Shown here: in pieces, positions 44,223 to 52,296 of the stretch
Numbering within the stretch: position 1 is the first letter of the stretch
Layout: each line of letters opens with the position of its first letter
Source: Treponema bryantii NK4A124
Lineage (GTDB): Bacteria > Spirochaetota > Spirochaetia > Treponematales > Treponemataceae
Length of the DNA: 64,000 bases
Direction of reading: 5' to 3'
Assembly (NCBI RefSeq): GCF_000421345.1
Contig: NZ_ATWV01000003.1
Location: forward strand, 1-64,000
The notes under the pieces: generated by a model
Databases searched by the model: none
Told to the model about the DNA's origin: nothing
Seen by the model: only the letters and a program-made list of their open reading frames with translations
Made by a program: the position numbers and the translations under genes

Positions 44223-45548
44223 TTAGCCTTCATCTGCTTTATTTTCAAATTTAGAGTAAGACGGCAGGAATATGATATCAATATCACCTGTTGCACCGTT
44301 TCGCTGCTTAGCAAGAATAATCTTAGCATCCTGGGCTGCAATAGCATCTCCGTCTTTAATACGGTCACGGTGAAGGAACATTACAACATCGGCATCCTGT
44401 TCAATAGAACCAGAACCTCTGAGCTGTGCAAGGTTTGGTTCCTGCCCTTCTGCATCACGGGCTACCTGACAAAGAGCTACAATTGGAATCTGAAGTTCAC
44501 GGGCAAGGGCTTTAAGAGATTTTGATATTAAAGATACCTGCTCAAATACCGGAGCTGTTGGATCTTCTGTTGAAATCAAACCGATATAGTCTATAAAAAT
44601 AACTTCAACTTTATTGTTCTTTACCATTCGGCGGGCAACAGCACGAAGGTCAATAAGTTTCATGTTTGGAGTATCAACGGTGTAAAGAGGTGCTTCAAAC
44701 CAGCGGCCTGCTGCATCCTGAATTTTCTTTACATCATCAACCTTAAGCATACCCGAACGTATTTTCTGCATAGGAACTCTTGCTTCCTGGGCTAAAAGAC
44801 GCATACCGATTGATTCATAAGGCATTTCAAGTGAAAAGAAGCCGCATGGAATACGTTTTTCACAGGCAATATTCTGAATCATAGAAAGTGCCAGTGCTGT
44901 TTTACCGATAGAAGGTCGGGCACCGATGATTATAAGTTCAGACTTCTGGAAACCAGAAGTATAGGTATCGAGTTTTGCAAAACCGGTTGGAACACCGGTA
45001 AACTGATTCTTGCTCTTATAGCGTGCTTCAATAAGTTCAATTTCCTTGAACATAATTTCTTTTGCAGAATAAACCTGAGTAGTTTCATTGTGTTCTGCAA
45101 GAGCAAAAATCTTTTGTTCGGCTTCGTCTAAAAGAGCCTTACTGTCTTTTTGTAAGTTGAAAGAAGATGTTTTAAGATCACCTGAAATATGAATTAAATC
45201 TCTACGGGCAGCACGGTCTAAAACCATCCTGGCGTAATAATCAATATTGGCAGCTGAAGGAACTGTATCTGTTAAAGATGCAATATATGCAGCCCCACCT
45301 GCCTGTTCAAGTTTATTTTCAACGGTAAGTTCGTTTATGAGTGAAATAGTGTCACCAGTTGCATTTTTGGAAAACAATTTCTGCATTGCTTCGTAAATGA
45401 CCTGGTTCTGAAGGGAATAAAAACGGTCTGGACGTAAGATAGAAACTACTTCTGACATTGCTCCCCAGTTTAAGAGAAGTGCTCCAAGAACAGCCTGTTC
45501 AGCTTCAATATTGTGTGGTGGAACTTTGTCGTTTAATGATACATCCAT
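44223..45548 (-). CDS. dnaB: replicative DNA helicase DnaB
   Basis: DnaB unwinds the replication fork as a hexamer. The 441-residue protein has the N-terminal DnaB domain (PPHNIEAEQAVLGALLL, about 10-26) and the RecA-like helicase domain. Walker A is GARPSIGKT (209-217); Walker B follows in VEVIFIDYIGLI. The DnaB-specific QLRGSGSIEQDADVVMFLHR comes later. AAGGGAGAA precedes the ATG. It is the last gene of the ribosomal/single-strand-binding operon, separated from rplI by a hairpin that could reduce its transcription. Confidence 0.97.
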   Translation of the reverse strand: MDVSLNDKVPPHNIEAEQAVLGALLLNWGAMSEVVSILRPDRFYSLQNQVIYEAMQKLFSKNATGDTISLINELTVENKLEQAGGAAYIASLTDTVPSAANIDYYARMVLDRAARRDLIHISGDLKTSSFNLQKDSKALLDEAEQKIFALAEHNETTQVYSAKEIMFKEIELIEARYKSKNQFTGVPTGFAKLDTYTSGFQKSELIIIGARPSIGKTALALSMIQNIACEKRIPCGFFSLEMPYESIGMRLLAQEARVPMQKIRSGMLKVDDVKKIQDAAGRWFEAPLYTVDTPNMKLIDLRAVARRMVKNNKVEVIFIDYIGLISTEDPTAPVFEQVSLISKSLKALARELQIPIVALCQVARDAEGQEPNLAQLRGSGSIEQDADVVMFLHRDRIKDGDAIAAQDAKIILAKQRNGATGDIDIIFLPSYSKFENKADEG

Positions 45549-45584
45549 TTTTAAATTCTCCCTTAATAAAAATCGATAAAAAAA

Positions 45585-45610
45585 GCCGGTAAATACAGTG
45601 TACTACCGGC
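45585..45610 (-). terminator. hairpin terminator or attenuator between rplI and dnaB
   Basis: GCCGGTA/TACCGGC with 12 bases of loop is followed on the minus strand by TTTTTTT. It lies 30 bases after the rplI stop and about 37 before dnaB, so it probably lets only part of the transcripts reach dnaB. Confidence 0.8.
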
Positions 45611-45639
45611 CCTTAATAAAATCAAAGAAAAATCAGAAA

Positions 45640-46182
45640 TTATTCAGCTTTTTCTTCTGCTGCTGGAGCTTCTTCCTTTGCAGGTTCTGCTTTCTTTTCA
45701 GCCTTCTTTGTTTCAGCTGGAGCGCTTCCCTCTACAGTCTGTGCCTTTACAGCAACATGTACTTCTGCAGTCTGTGATTCGTAAAGTTTGATTGTAGCTT
45801 TGAAGTTTCCAACAGACTTGATTGTTGAACCAGGAATTTCGATTCTCTTGCGTTCAATTTCAAATCCAAGCTTGTTGAGTGCTTCAGCAACAACGTTTGC
45901 TGTAACAGCAGCGTAAAGCTTTCCGTTTGCAGCAGCTGGCATGTTGAGTTCGATTGCTGCAGCTTCGAGTTTTTCCTTGAGGCTTGCAGAATCCTTTCTC
46001 TTCTGCTCTTTGCGTGCTTCGATTTCTGCCTTGCGGCCTTCGAAAATTGCTACTGTAGCTTCATTGTAAGGTACAGCAAGATTACGTGGAAGAAGGAAGT
46101 TGCGTGCATATCCGTTAGCAACGTTCTTTACGTCTCCCTCTTCACCAAGTGATTTAACGTCTACGTTAAGAATTACTTTCAT
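45640..46182 (-). CDS. rplI: 50S ribosomal protein L9 with an Ala/Lys/Glu-rich tail
   Basis: The first 148 residues are normal L9: MKVILNVDVKSLGEEGDVKNVANGYARNFLLPR, where the family signature GxxxxVxxGYxRNxL is seen, then the long connecting helix and C-terminal domain ending AEVHVAVKAQ. A 30-residue extension rich in Ala, Lys and Glu (PAETKKAEKKAEPAK) follows, which is absent from most L9 proteins but common in treponemal ribosomal proteins. GAGGAAATACAA precedes the ATG. L9 stabilises the L1 stalk region and translation fidelity. Confidence 0.96.
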   Translation of the reverse strand: MKVILNVDVKSLGEEGDVKNVANGYARNFLLPRNLAVPYNEATVAIFEGRKAEIEARKEQKRKDSASLKEKLEAAAIELNMPAAANGKLYAAVTANVVAEALNKLGFEIERKRIEIPGSTIKSVGNFKATIKLYESQTAEVHVAVKAQTVEGSAPAETKKAEKKAEPAKEEAPAAEEKAE

Positions 46183-46247
46183 TTGTATTTCCTCGAGCTC
46201 CTGTATTTTTTCTAAGATTACCTCGGAGTATAAGATAATCCGATTTT

Positions 46248-46308
46248 AGATTGCCGGGTCAAGCCCGGCAATGACAATCATGTCATTATCGGGCTTGACC
46301 CGATAATC
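46248..46308. repeat. paired-hairpin intergenic repeat family C, second copy
   Basis: AGATTGCCGGGTCAAGCCCGGCAATGACA and TGTCATTATCGGGCTTGACCCGATAATC stand in mirror orientation. It shares the GTCA..ATC end rule and the TCAAGC core with the copy at 26414. It lies inside the rpsR-rplI gap of the operon. Confidence 0.88.
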
Positions 46309-46318
46309 TTTCTTTTAC

Positions 46319-46645
46319 TTAATCTGCAACGTAAGGAAGCAAACAGATTGAGCGTGCGCGCTTGATAGCCTTTGCAACTTCACGCTGGTGCTTTGCACAA
46401 GTTCCTGTAATGCGGCGTGGAAGAATCTTACCACGTTCTGTCATATAACGGCGGAGTGCATCTGCATCCTTGTAATCAATCTTTGCTTTGTTAGCGCAGA
46501 AGCGGCAAACCTTCTTGCGGAAGTATGTTTTACCTTTAGCGCGTCCGTCACGATCTTCTTCGCGACCTTCAGAAGCAGAAGCTTCAGCCATTGCAGCTTC
46601 CTGTGTCTGTTTTTCTTCCATTTCCTGTGTATTTTCTTCAGACAT
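46319..46645 (-). CDS. rpsR: 30S ribosomal protein S18 with acidic N-terminal extension
   Basis: The C-terminal 70 residues are S18: [13 protein letters not shown], then the signature [20 protein letters not shown] and [24 protein letters not shown]47, C50, C83 and H86 form the zinc-binding pattern of the C+ form. An N-terminal extension of about 38 residues rich in Glu and Ala precedes it. AGAGG stands before the ATG. Together with S6 it binds helix 23 of 16S rRNA; the S6-S18 pair may bind the operon leader. Confidence 0.96.
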   Translation of the reverse strand: MSEENTQEMEEKQTQEAAMAEASASEGREEDRDGRAKGKTYFRKKVCRFCANKAKIDYKDADALRRYMTERGKILPRRITGTCAKHQREVAKAIKRARSICLLPYVAD

Positions 46646-46669
46646 AATTATTACCTCTCAATTAGTCAA

Positions 46670-47161
46670 TTAGAATGGGATATCTTCCGGGAAATCACTT
46701 CCTGTGTCACCGTATGGTTCTGATGAATAGCCGCCTCCGAAACCACTGTTCTGACCTGCATTACTAGCCGGCTGGAATCTTGGAGCACCCCCTGCCGAGC
46801 CTGAGCTCTGGCTGTTATCTCCGCGTCCGCCGAGCAGCTGTACCTGATCAGCAACAATTGTTACTCTGCTCTGCTTCTGTCCATCTTTTTCCCATCGGTC
46901 CTGCTTAAGGTGTCCTTCAACACAAATCTGCTTTCCCTTTGTAAGATATGGTTTTAAGTTTTCTGCGGTTTTTCCCCAGATTGTGATATTGAAGTAGTTT
47001 ACTTCTTCTACCCACTGGTCACCGTTCTTTTTGCTTCTGTTGACAGCAATGCTCACATTCGCTCTGGCTTGTCCGTTTCCGACATAACCGAAACTACGCT
47101 CATCAGAACCAAGATCCTGTGTGAGACGGCCAATAAGAACTACATGATTTAAGTCTGTCAT
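46670..47161 (-). CDS. ssb: single-stranded DNA-binding protein
   Basis: The 163-residue protein has an OB fold (about 1-110; LNHVVLIGRLTQDLG, WVEEVNYFNITIWGKTAENL). A Gly/Ser/Asn-rich linker follows, then the acidic tip DFPEDIPF, which recruits replication and repair partners. It lies between rpsF and rpsR as in many bacteria. It coats single-stranded DNA as a tetramer. Confidence 0.97.
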   Translation of the reverse strand: MTDLNHVVLIGRLTQDLGSDERSFGYVGNGQARANVSIAVNRSKKNGDQWVEEVNYFNITIWGKTAENLKPYLTKGKQICVEGHLKQDRWEKDGQKQSRVTIVADQVQLLGGRGDNSQSSGSAGGAPRFQPASNAGQNSGFGGGYSSEPYGDTGSDFPEDIPF

Positions 47162-47193
47162 TCAAAGCTCCTTTCCGCTTTTAGCGGTATTTT

Positions 47194-47487
47194 CTACTTA
47201 GATTCTTTTTCGTCAAGTCTTACAAACTGATACTTCAAAAGATTCATGTTAATTTTGAATTCTTTATCAATTTCAGTAATTTTAGAAGGATTAAGCTTCA
47301 TAGTGTAAAGAACAAAACGTCCCTTCTTCTGCTTCTGAATCTGGTAAGTAAGATCGCGGTCGCCAAATGGTTTTTCTTCTGTGATTTCAGCGCCGAATTT
47401 TGCGAGTGTGCTTTTTACATCTTCAGCACCTTTTTTTGACTTTTCATCTTCGAGTGGATAAATAGTCATAAGTTCATACTTTTTCAT
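47194..47487 (-). CDS. rpsF: 30S ribosomal protein S6
   Basis: The protein has 97 residues from the ATG at 47487. That start has GAGGAG seven bases upstream and gives MKKYELMTIYPLED, the standard S6 beginning; an upstream in-frame ATG at 47553 would add 22 unrelated residues. The ferredoxin-like fold is visible in FGDRDLTYQIQKQKKGRFVLYTM. It is the first gene of the operon and pairs with S18. Confidence 0.97.
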   Translation of the reverse strand: MKKYELMTIYPLEDEKSKKGAEDVKSTLAKFGAEITEEKPFGDRDLTYQIQKQKKGRFVLYTMKLNPSKITEIDKEFKINMNLLKYQFVRLDEKESK

Positions 47488-47663
47488 AAGTATCTCCTCA
47501 AAAAAATAATCTCTGCGTATAGCAGAGTTTTCAGGAGGCAGTAATACAATCATGTCATCAACGATTTCAGACTGTAAAACAAGACGTGGCTGGCGAAAGC
47601 CGATAAGAGTCTTGTTCCTCCTTATGGATAAAGAGAATCATATTTCAGATTCCCAAGGGGTGT
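47488..47663 (-). promoter_or_regulatory. structured leader of the rpsF operon (S6-S18 autoregulation candidate)
   Basis: The predicted leader is about 176 nt. Several hairpins are visible: AAGAC/GTCTT (47609-47613 with 47581-47585) closing over GGC-TTTC-GCC, and CTCTGC/GCAGAG (47511-47527) just above the ribosome site. An AAGGAGG tract near 47616-47622 could pair with CCTCCT at 47533-47538. Many bacteria regulate this operon by S6-S18 binding to a leader; the match here is by position and structure only. Confidence 0.5.
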
Positions 47664-47669
47664 TCTGAT

Positions 47670-47698
47670 AATATAACAAAAATGTAAAATACAGTCAA
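47670..47698 (-). promoter_or_regulatory. sigma70-type promoter of the rpsF-ssb-rpsR-rplI-dnaB operon
   Basis: On the minus strand TTGACT (47693-47698), 17 bases, TATATT (47670-47675). The predicted start is near 47663. Both boxes and spacing are close to consensus, as expected for a ribosomal operon. Confidence 0.85.
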
Positions 47699-47710
47699 TT
47701 ATGAAAATAC

Positions 47711-47739
47711 TTGTAGATTTAGGGGCATTACTTTATAAT
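47711..47739 (+). promoter_or_regulatory. sigma70-type promoter placing +1 at the ankyrin gene start codon
   Basis: TTGTAG (47711-47716), 17 bases, TATAAT (47734-47739). The ATG at 47746 is six bases further on, so the mRNA would begin at or next to the start codon. Confidence 0.65.
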
Positions 47740-47745
47740 TATTAT

Positions 47746-48882
47746 ATGTTTTATAGAAAATCATTATTGCTTTTTATAATATCATTATCATTTTTATTCC
47801 CTCTTACCGCCTTCTCTTCCCGCAAAAAGGTTGTAGACGATGATGCAGCATTAGAAAGACAGCAGGAATTAATGGAAAAACGTGCAAAAGCAGAAGCAGA
47901 TATTGCTGCTCGAAGAGAACAGATGGAACGCGAAGAAGCGGAAAGAATCGAAGCAGAACGTCTTGAAGCTGAAAGACTTGAAAGAGAAAAACTTGAAGCA
48001 GAAGAAGCTGAAAAAAGAAGACTTGAAGAAGAACGGCTTGAGGCAGAGCGACTTGAAGCAGAAAAGATAGAAAACGAAAAGAAAGAACAGGAAAGACTGG
48101 AAGCTGAACGACAGGCTTTGCTTGCTCAACAGATGCAGCTTGCCCTTGAAAAAGAAGAACAGAAAGCAAAAGAATCCAAAAAAACAAAAGAATATCTAAG
48201 CGATTATATAGTTCAGGATATTGAAGAAATAGAAGAATCAGCTGAAGTTGAGTATTCTGCAATTAAGAATCCTGACCAGACTGATGTATTTGGTAGAACT
48301 CAGTTAATGAAAGCTGCAAAATCCGGAAATGAATGGCAGATAAAAAGACTGCTTGAAGCAGGCGCTTCTGTAAACCTTACAGATAATGACGGCTGGACTG
48401 CACTGATGTATGCAGTAAGATATAACGAAGGATTAGAGTGTGTTGAACTTCTTTTAAATGCTGGTTCTGATGTAAAGATTATAAATAATTATGGTTTAAC
48501 AGCTCTTGCTCTTGCTGCAAATTACAATAATAATCCAAAAATACTTACAAAGCTTTTAAGCACATATAAACCTTCAGATAAAGAAGTTTTACGTGCCCTT
48601 GTTTTATTACTTTCGGAAAATAATAATTCAGAAGATTCACTTCTTTCAAAACTTGAAATTCTTCTTGATACAGGACTTCCTGTAAATATTTTATTTGAAG
48701 GAAAAACTCCTTTAATGTATGCTGCAGCTTATGGTAATTCAACAAAAGTAATAAGAAAACTTCTTGAATACGATGCGTCTGTAACCATTCGTTCTTCAGA
48801 AGGAAAAACAGCTTTTGATTATGCTTCAGCCAATAAAGCACTTATACATGATGATGCTTACTGGGCATTGAATACAAAATAG
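47746..48882 (+). CDS. exported coiled-coil and ankyrin-repeat protein
   Basis: From the ATG at 47746 the protein has 378 residues. It starts with a clean signal peptide ([20 protein letters not shown], cleavage near AFS). A highly charged coiled coil follows (about 35-150) of EAERLEAE-type heptads. Four or so ankyrin repeats follow (about 175-375), with phrases [46 protein letters not shown] and [14 protein letters not shown]. An upstream ATG at 47701 would bury the signal peptide and has no ribosome site. The chosen start also lacks one but lies at the predicted transcription start. A periplasmic protein-binding scaffold is likely. RsmD follows after seven bases. Confidence 0.85.
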   Translation: MFYRKSLLLFIISLSFLFPLTAFSSRKKVVDDDAALERQQELMEKRAKAEADIAARREQMEREEAERIEAERLEAERLEREKLEAEEAEKRRLEEERLEAERLEAEKIENEKKEQERLEAERQALLAQQMQLALEKEEQKAKESKKTKEYLSDYIVQDIEEIEESAEVEYSAIKNPDQTDVFGRTQLMKAAKSGNEWQIKRLLEAGASVNLTDNDGWTALMYAVRYNEGLECVELLLNAGSDVKIINNYGLTALALAANYNNNPKILTKLLSTYKPSDKEVLRALVLLLSENNNSEDSLLSKLEILLDTGLPVNILFEGKTPLMYAAAYGNSTKVIRKLLEYDASVTIRSSEGKTAFDYASANKALIHDDAYWALNTK

Positions 48883-48889
48883 GTAAATA

Positions 48890-49432
48890 ATGAGAATCAC
48901 TGGTGGAAAATTAAAAGGAAGAATAATTAAATGTCCGGACGGAGTAATCCGCCCTGCCATGGACAGAATGAGAGAATCTGTGTTTTCAATAATTGGAGAC
49001 TTAAACGGAAAATCCTGGCTTGATTTATTTTCCGGTTCAGGAACAATTGCAATTGAAGCTGTTTCACGAGGTTCAAAAGATGTTGAACTCTGCGAAAAAG
49101 ATAAAATCAAAGTTGGAACAGTTTTGGAAAATGTTTCAGTTACAGAAAAAGATTGCGGTGTAAAAATCAAATGTCATTTTATGCCGGTTGAATATTATAT
49201 AAAGCGCTGTAAACGTTCATTCGATTTTATATTTTTTGATCCGCCCTTCCCTTACAAATTTCATGAACAGCTGGTCCTTCAATGCGACCAGAATAATATG
49301 TTAAATCAGACAGGTACTATTCTTGTTCACCGCCCGGCAGAACATTTTATGCCGGATACTATTGGCCGCTTAAAAAGAATTGACCAGCGTGTATATGGAC
49401 GTTCTATTGTGGATTTTTATAAATATGAATAA
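48890..49432 (+). CDS. rsmD: 16S rRNA (guanine(966)-N2)-methyltransferase RsmD
   Basis: The 180-residue enzyme methylates G966 of 16S rRNA. It begins MRITGGKLKGRIIKCP and has RPAMDRMRESVFSIIG, the SAM motif LDLFSGSGTIAIEAVSRG and the catalytic FFDPPFPY, all typical of RsmD. It is eight bases downstream of the ankyrin gene and probably co-transcribed with it. A terminator follows. Confidence 0.94.
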   Translation: MRITGGKLKGRIIKCPDGVIRPAMDRMRESVFSIIGDLNGKSWLDLFSGSGTIAIEAVSRGSKDVELCEKDKIKVGTVLENVSVTEKDCGVKIKCHFMPVEYYIKRCKRSFDFIFFDPPFPYKFHEQLVLQCDQNNMLNQTGTILVHRPAEHFMPDTIGRLKRIDQRVYGRSIVDFYKYE

Positions 49433-49443
49433 TGAAATGAGTC

Positions 49444-49484
49444 GAGTCAAGGCAAACTTCGCTTAAAGTCTTGACTCATTTTTT
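49444..49484 (+). terminator. intrinsic terminator after rsmD
   Basis: GAGTCAAG/CTTGACTC forms an 8-bp stem with 18 bases of loop, followed by ATTTTTTTATA. It starts 12 bases after the rsmD stop. Confidence 0.82.
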
Positions 49485-49542
49485 TATAACTTTTTGTTAT
49501 TTTTCTGAATGAAATAAGAGGTTTCCCTTAAATTTAATTACT

Positions 49543-49570
49543 TTGACATATCAAATTTATGTGTTATAAT
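49543..49570 (+). promoter_or_regulatory. strong extended -10 promoter before the TPR genes
   Basis: TTGACA (49543-49548), 16 bases, TATAAT (49565-49570), with a TGT extension directly before the -10. The coding start follows 23 bases after the -10 box, without an obvious Shine-Dalgarno site. Confidence 0.85.
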
Positions 49571-49593
49571 TTTATATATAAATTTTTGAAATT

Positions 49594-49950
49594 ATGAAAG
49601 ATAGAAAAAGTTTAGAAAAAAAATTTACTGATGCAGTTCAAGAACAAAAGATACCGGATGGTTTCATAAAAGTAACCGACAATCCGGTTGAAGGTCTTAA
49701 TTCAGAACAGAAAGTTATTCTAAACCGCAAAGCTAACATGATGTTCAATAATGGTAATGTAGAAGATGCCAGAAGAATCTACATTACAACAGGTTACTCA
49801 GACGGACTTACCCGTGTGGGTGATTATTATATGAACAAAAACGAAAGTCTAAAAGCCTTAAAAGCTTACTATCTTGCACATAATAAAAGAGACGCTGAAC
49901 CGATTTATGAAAATCTGGCAAAAGTAATCTCTACATTAATAAATGATTGA
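49594..49950 (+). CDS. small helical hypothetical protein upstream of a TPR gene
   Basis: The 118-residue protein is soluble and helical. Residues about 35-115 have a TPR-like pattern (NRKANMMFNNGNVEDARRIYITTG, then DYYMNKNESLKALKAYYLAHN), suggesting two helical repeats. It starts with MKDRKSLEKKF. It is the first gene after a strong promoter and overlaps or abuts the next TPR gene region by a few bases. It is not a family I can name; a partner for the TPR protein is a reasonable guess. Confidence 0.75.
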   Translation: MKDRKSLEKKFTDAVQEQKIPDGFIKVTDNPVEGLNSEQKVILNRKANMMFNNGNVEDARRIYITTGYSDGLTRVGDYYMNKNESLKALKAYYLAHNKRDAEPIYENLAKVISTLIND

Positions 49951-49982
49951 GAAAAAAAACGAACGTAAAATGGAGTTTAAAA

Positions 49983-51146
49983 ATGGATAAGTTCAATCAG
50001 ACAGAAGACATTATGATGCCCGAATCATTCACAGAATCTTCAAGTCCTGACAGTAAGCCTGATGAAATTACAAATAAAATTTCAGATCTTTCAAAAAAGG
50101 GTTATCAGCTTATAAAGGAAAACGACATTCAGGGAGCTAAAAAAGCTTTTAATGAAATTCTGGAAATCGAAGAGAATAACAACTATGCACTTGTTGGTCT
50201 TGGAGATACAGAAAGAAAATTAAATCATTTTAATGATGCAATTTCTTACTACAAAAAATGTCTTGAATTCTACCCTGCTAATAACTATGCCCTCTTTGGT
50301 CTTGCAGACTGTTATAAAGCATTAAATCAGTATGCTAAGGCAATTGATATCTGGCAGCAATATCTTGTTCATGATGATAAAAACATTACTGTAATTACCC
50401 GAGTTGCAGATGCTTATCGCAAGATTCATGACTTTAGAAAATCAAAGGATCTTTACCTTAAAGTTCTTGAAATGGAAAAAGACAATGCTTATGCTCTTAT
50501 TGGTCTTGGACATTTGAACTACGACTTTAAGGAATATAAAGAAGCCCTTTATTACTGGACCCGCATTTACGAACTTAACAATAAAGATACAGTAGATATT
50601 CGTGTTCTTACCGCAATTGGTAACTGCCACAGAAAACTCAAGACTTTCCAAGAAGGAACAAAGTATTTTGAAATGGCCCTCGAAAGAGAACCAGCAAACT
50701 TCTACGCCCTCTTTGGTCTTGCAGACTGCTATCGTGGAATGAACCAGCAGTTTAAATCAATTTTCTACTGGAACAAGATTCTCGAGATTGATCCTAAAAA
50801 CAAGGTAATTCTTACTCGTGCCGGTGATGCTTACCGTACAACCGGAAACTACGAGGAAGCTAAAACTTACTACAACAAAGCTCTTGAAATTGATTTTGAT
50901 ATTTATGCAGCAATTGGTCTTGCCCTTATCTGTAAAGGTGAAGGTAATAACGAAGAGGCTGCAAAGCGCTTTGAAAATCTTATTAAGAATGACCCTCGCA
51001 ATGGTCGTCTCTATGTTGACCTTGCTGAATGTTATACTTCAATGAACCGCAAACAGGATGCTATTAAAGTTCTCAGCGATTATATGAAGATGGACAGCAG
51101 AAATACTGCGGTTCGTAACACTCTTGAAAAACTGCAGAGAAACTAA
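49983..51146 (+). CDS. tetratricopeptide-repeat protein
   Basis: The protein has 387 residues from the ATG at 49983, which has GGAG seven bases before it; the longer reading from 49947 lacks a site. No signal peptide is seen, so it is cytoplasmic. It contains about nine TPR units of 34 residues, many with the phrase NNYALxGLGD or NFYALFGLADCY followed by xxAxxYYxKxLE. The close similarity of units suggests recent internal duplication. It likely acts as a scaffold. It is the second gene of a short operon and rlmN follows after 14 bases. Confidence 0.92.
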   Translation: MDKFNQTEDIMMPESFTESSSPDSKPDEITNKISDLSKKGYQLIKENDIQGAKKAFNEILEIEENNNYALVGLGDTERKLNHFNDAISYYKKCLEFYPANNYALFGLADCYKALNQYAKAIDIWQQYLVHDDKNITVITRVADAYRKIHDFRKSKDLYLKVLEMEKDNAYALIGLGHLNYDFKEYKEALYYWTRIYELNNKDTVDIRVLTAIGNCHRKLKTFQEGTKYFEMALEREPANFYALFGLADCYRGMNQQFKSIFYWNKILEIDPKNKVILTRAGDAYRTTGNYEEAKTYYNKALEIDFDIYAAIGLALICKGEGNNEEAAKRFENLIKNDPRNGRLYVDLAECYTSMNRKQDAIKVLSDYMKMDSRNTAVRNTLEKLQRN

Positions 51147-51160
51147 TAAGATTCCTTCCT

Positions 51161-52180
51161 ATGAATCAGATTGTTTTAACAGGACTTCTCCCCGCTGAAA
51201 TTTGCCAGCAGATTGAGCTGCAGCAAAAATTCCGGGGACTTCAAATCTTTAAATGGATTGGCAGCGGTGTAACTGACTTTGATGCTATGACAAATCTTTG
51301 CGCAGATCTCAGAGCCAGTCTTAAAGAAAAAGCCCTTCTCCGTTCTTCAACTGTAAGTAACGTATTAAAAGATCCTGATGGAACAATAAAACTCCAGATT
51401 ACTTTACATGACGGAAATGCCGTAGAAACTGTTTTACTCACAGACCGCGAAGGCCGTAAAACTGCCTGCGTTTCCTGCCAGGCCGGTTGTGCCATGAAGT
51501 GTGCCTTTTGTCAGACAGGAACTCTGGGACTTGCCCGCAATCTTGAAGCCGGCGAAATTGTAGAAGAGTTTTTATACCTCGAAAGCATTGCCGGAAAACT
51601 TGATAACATAGTCTTTATGGGTATGGGTGAACCAATGCAGAATCTTGGTGCAATCCGTCGTGCTATAGAAATCCTCTGTCATAAGGACGGCCGGGCCCTT
51701 TCTTCTAAACGCATAACTTTGAGTACCTGTGGAATCGTAAAAGGTATTTATGATTTAGCTGATAATGGACCTGCTATAAGACTCGCAGTTTCTTTGACTA
51801 CAGCAAATGAAGATTTACGAAAAGAACTCATGCCGGTTGCCCGTGGAGAAGACAATAATCTGCAGGAATTAAGAAAAGCAATTTCCTATTATGCCGAAAA
51901 ATCCGGCAGACGTGTTACTCTTGAAGCGGCCCTTCTTCATGATAAAAATACAGATGAAGAAAGTGCTCAGAATATGATTAGCTTTGCACGCGGTATTGAT
52001 GTAAATATAAATCTTATTCCCTGGAATCCTGTTTCAAGTCTTCCATTTGAAGAGCCATCAAAAAATGAAGTTTTCCGCTTTGTAGAAAAACTTGAAAAAG
52101 CTGGCTTAAACGTAACCCTCAGAACAAAGAGAGGGAGAAAAATCGGCGGAGCCTGCGGTCAGTTAGGAAAAACAAAATAA
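51161..52180 (+). CDS. rlmN: 23S rRNA (adenine(2503)-C2)-methyltransferase RlmN
   Basis: This radical SAM enzyme methylates C2 of A2503 in 23S rRNA and A37 in some tRNAs. The 339-residue protein has the 4Fe-4S motif C110-x3-C114-x2-C117 in CAMKCAFC. FMGMGEPMQN and the C-terminal GGACGQL are also present, the latter holding the methyl-transfer Cys near 332. The spacing and length fit RlmN rather than Cfr. It is co-directional with and 14 bases after the TPR gene. Confidence 0.95.
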   Translation: MNQIVLTGLLPAEICQQIELQQKFRGLQIFKWIGSGVTDFDAMTNLCADLRASLKEKALLRSSTVSNVLKDPDGTIKLQITLHDGNAVETVLLTDREGRKTACVSCQAGCAMKCAFCQTGTLGLARNLEAGEIVEEFLYLESIAGKLDNIVFMGMGEPMQNLGAIRRAIEILCHKDGRALSSKRITLSTCGIVKGIYDLADNGPAIRLAVSLTTANEDLRKELMPVARGEDNNLQELRKAISYYAEKSGRRVTLEAALLHDKNTDEESAQNMISFARGIDVNINLIPWNPVSSLPFEEPSKNEVFRFVEKLEKAGLNVTLRTKRGRKIGGACGQLGKTK

Positions 52181-52203
52181 GAAAAAGTTCTTATAAAAAA
52201 CGT

Positions 52204-52258
52204 TTGACATTTCCATTTCTTATGTTATTATTATATCAATATGATAGTAACACTATCA
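52204..52258 (+). promoter_or_regulatory. promoter and TetR-type operator of the alpha-galactoside operon
   Basis: TTGACA (52204-52209), 16 bases, TATTAT (52226-52231) with a TGT extension. Directly downstream is a perfect inverted repeat TGATAGT-AAC-ACTATCA (52242-52258), placed at about +4 to +20. A TetR gene lies in the same operon, so autoregulation by steric block is likely. Confidence 0.75.
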
Positions 52259-52296
52259 CATTGAGTGAACGAATATTTATAACATGAGGTGGGAAT

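Noticed and set aside
47488-47553. Upstream ATG that would extend ribosomal protein S6 by 22 residues
   Set aside because: The extension has no S6 similarity and overlaps the leader hairpin; the ATG at 47487 has GAGGAG and gives the standard S6 start.
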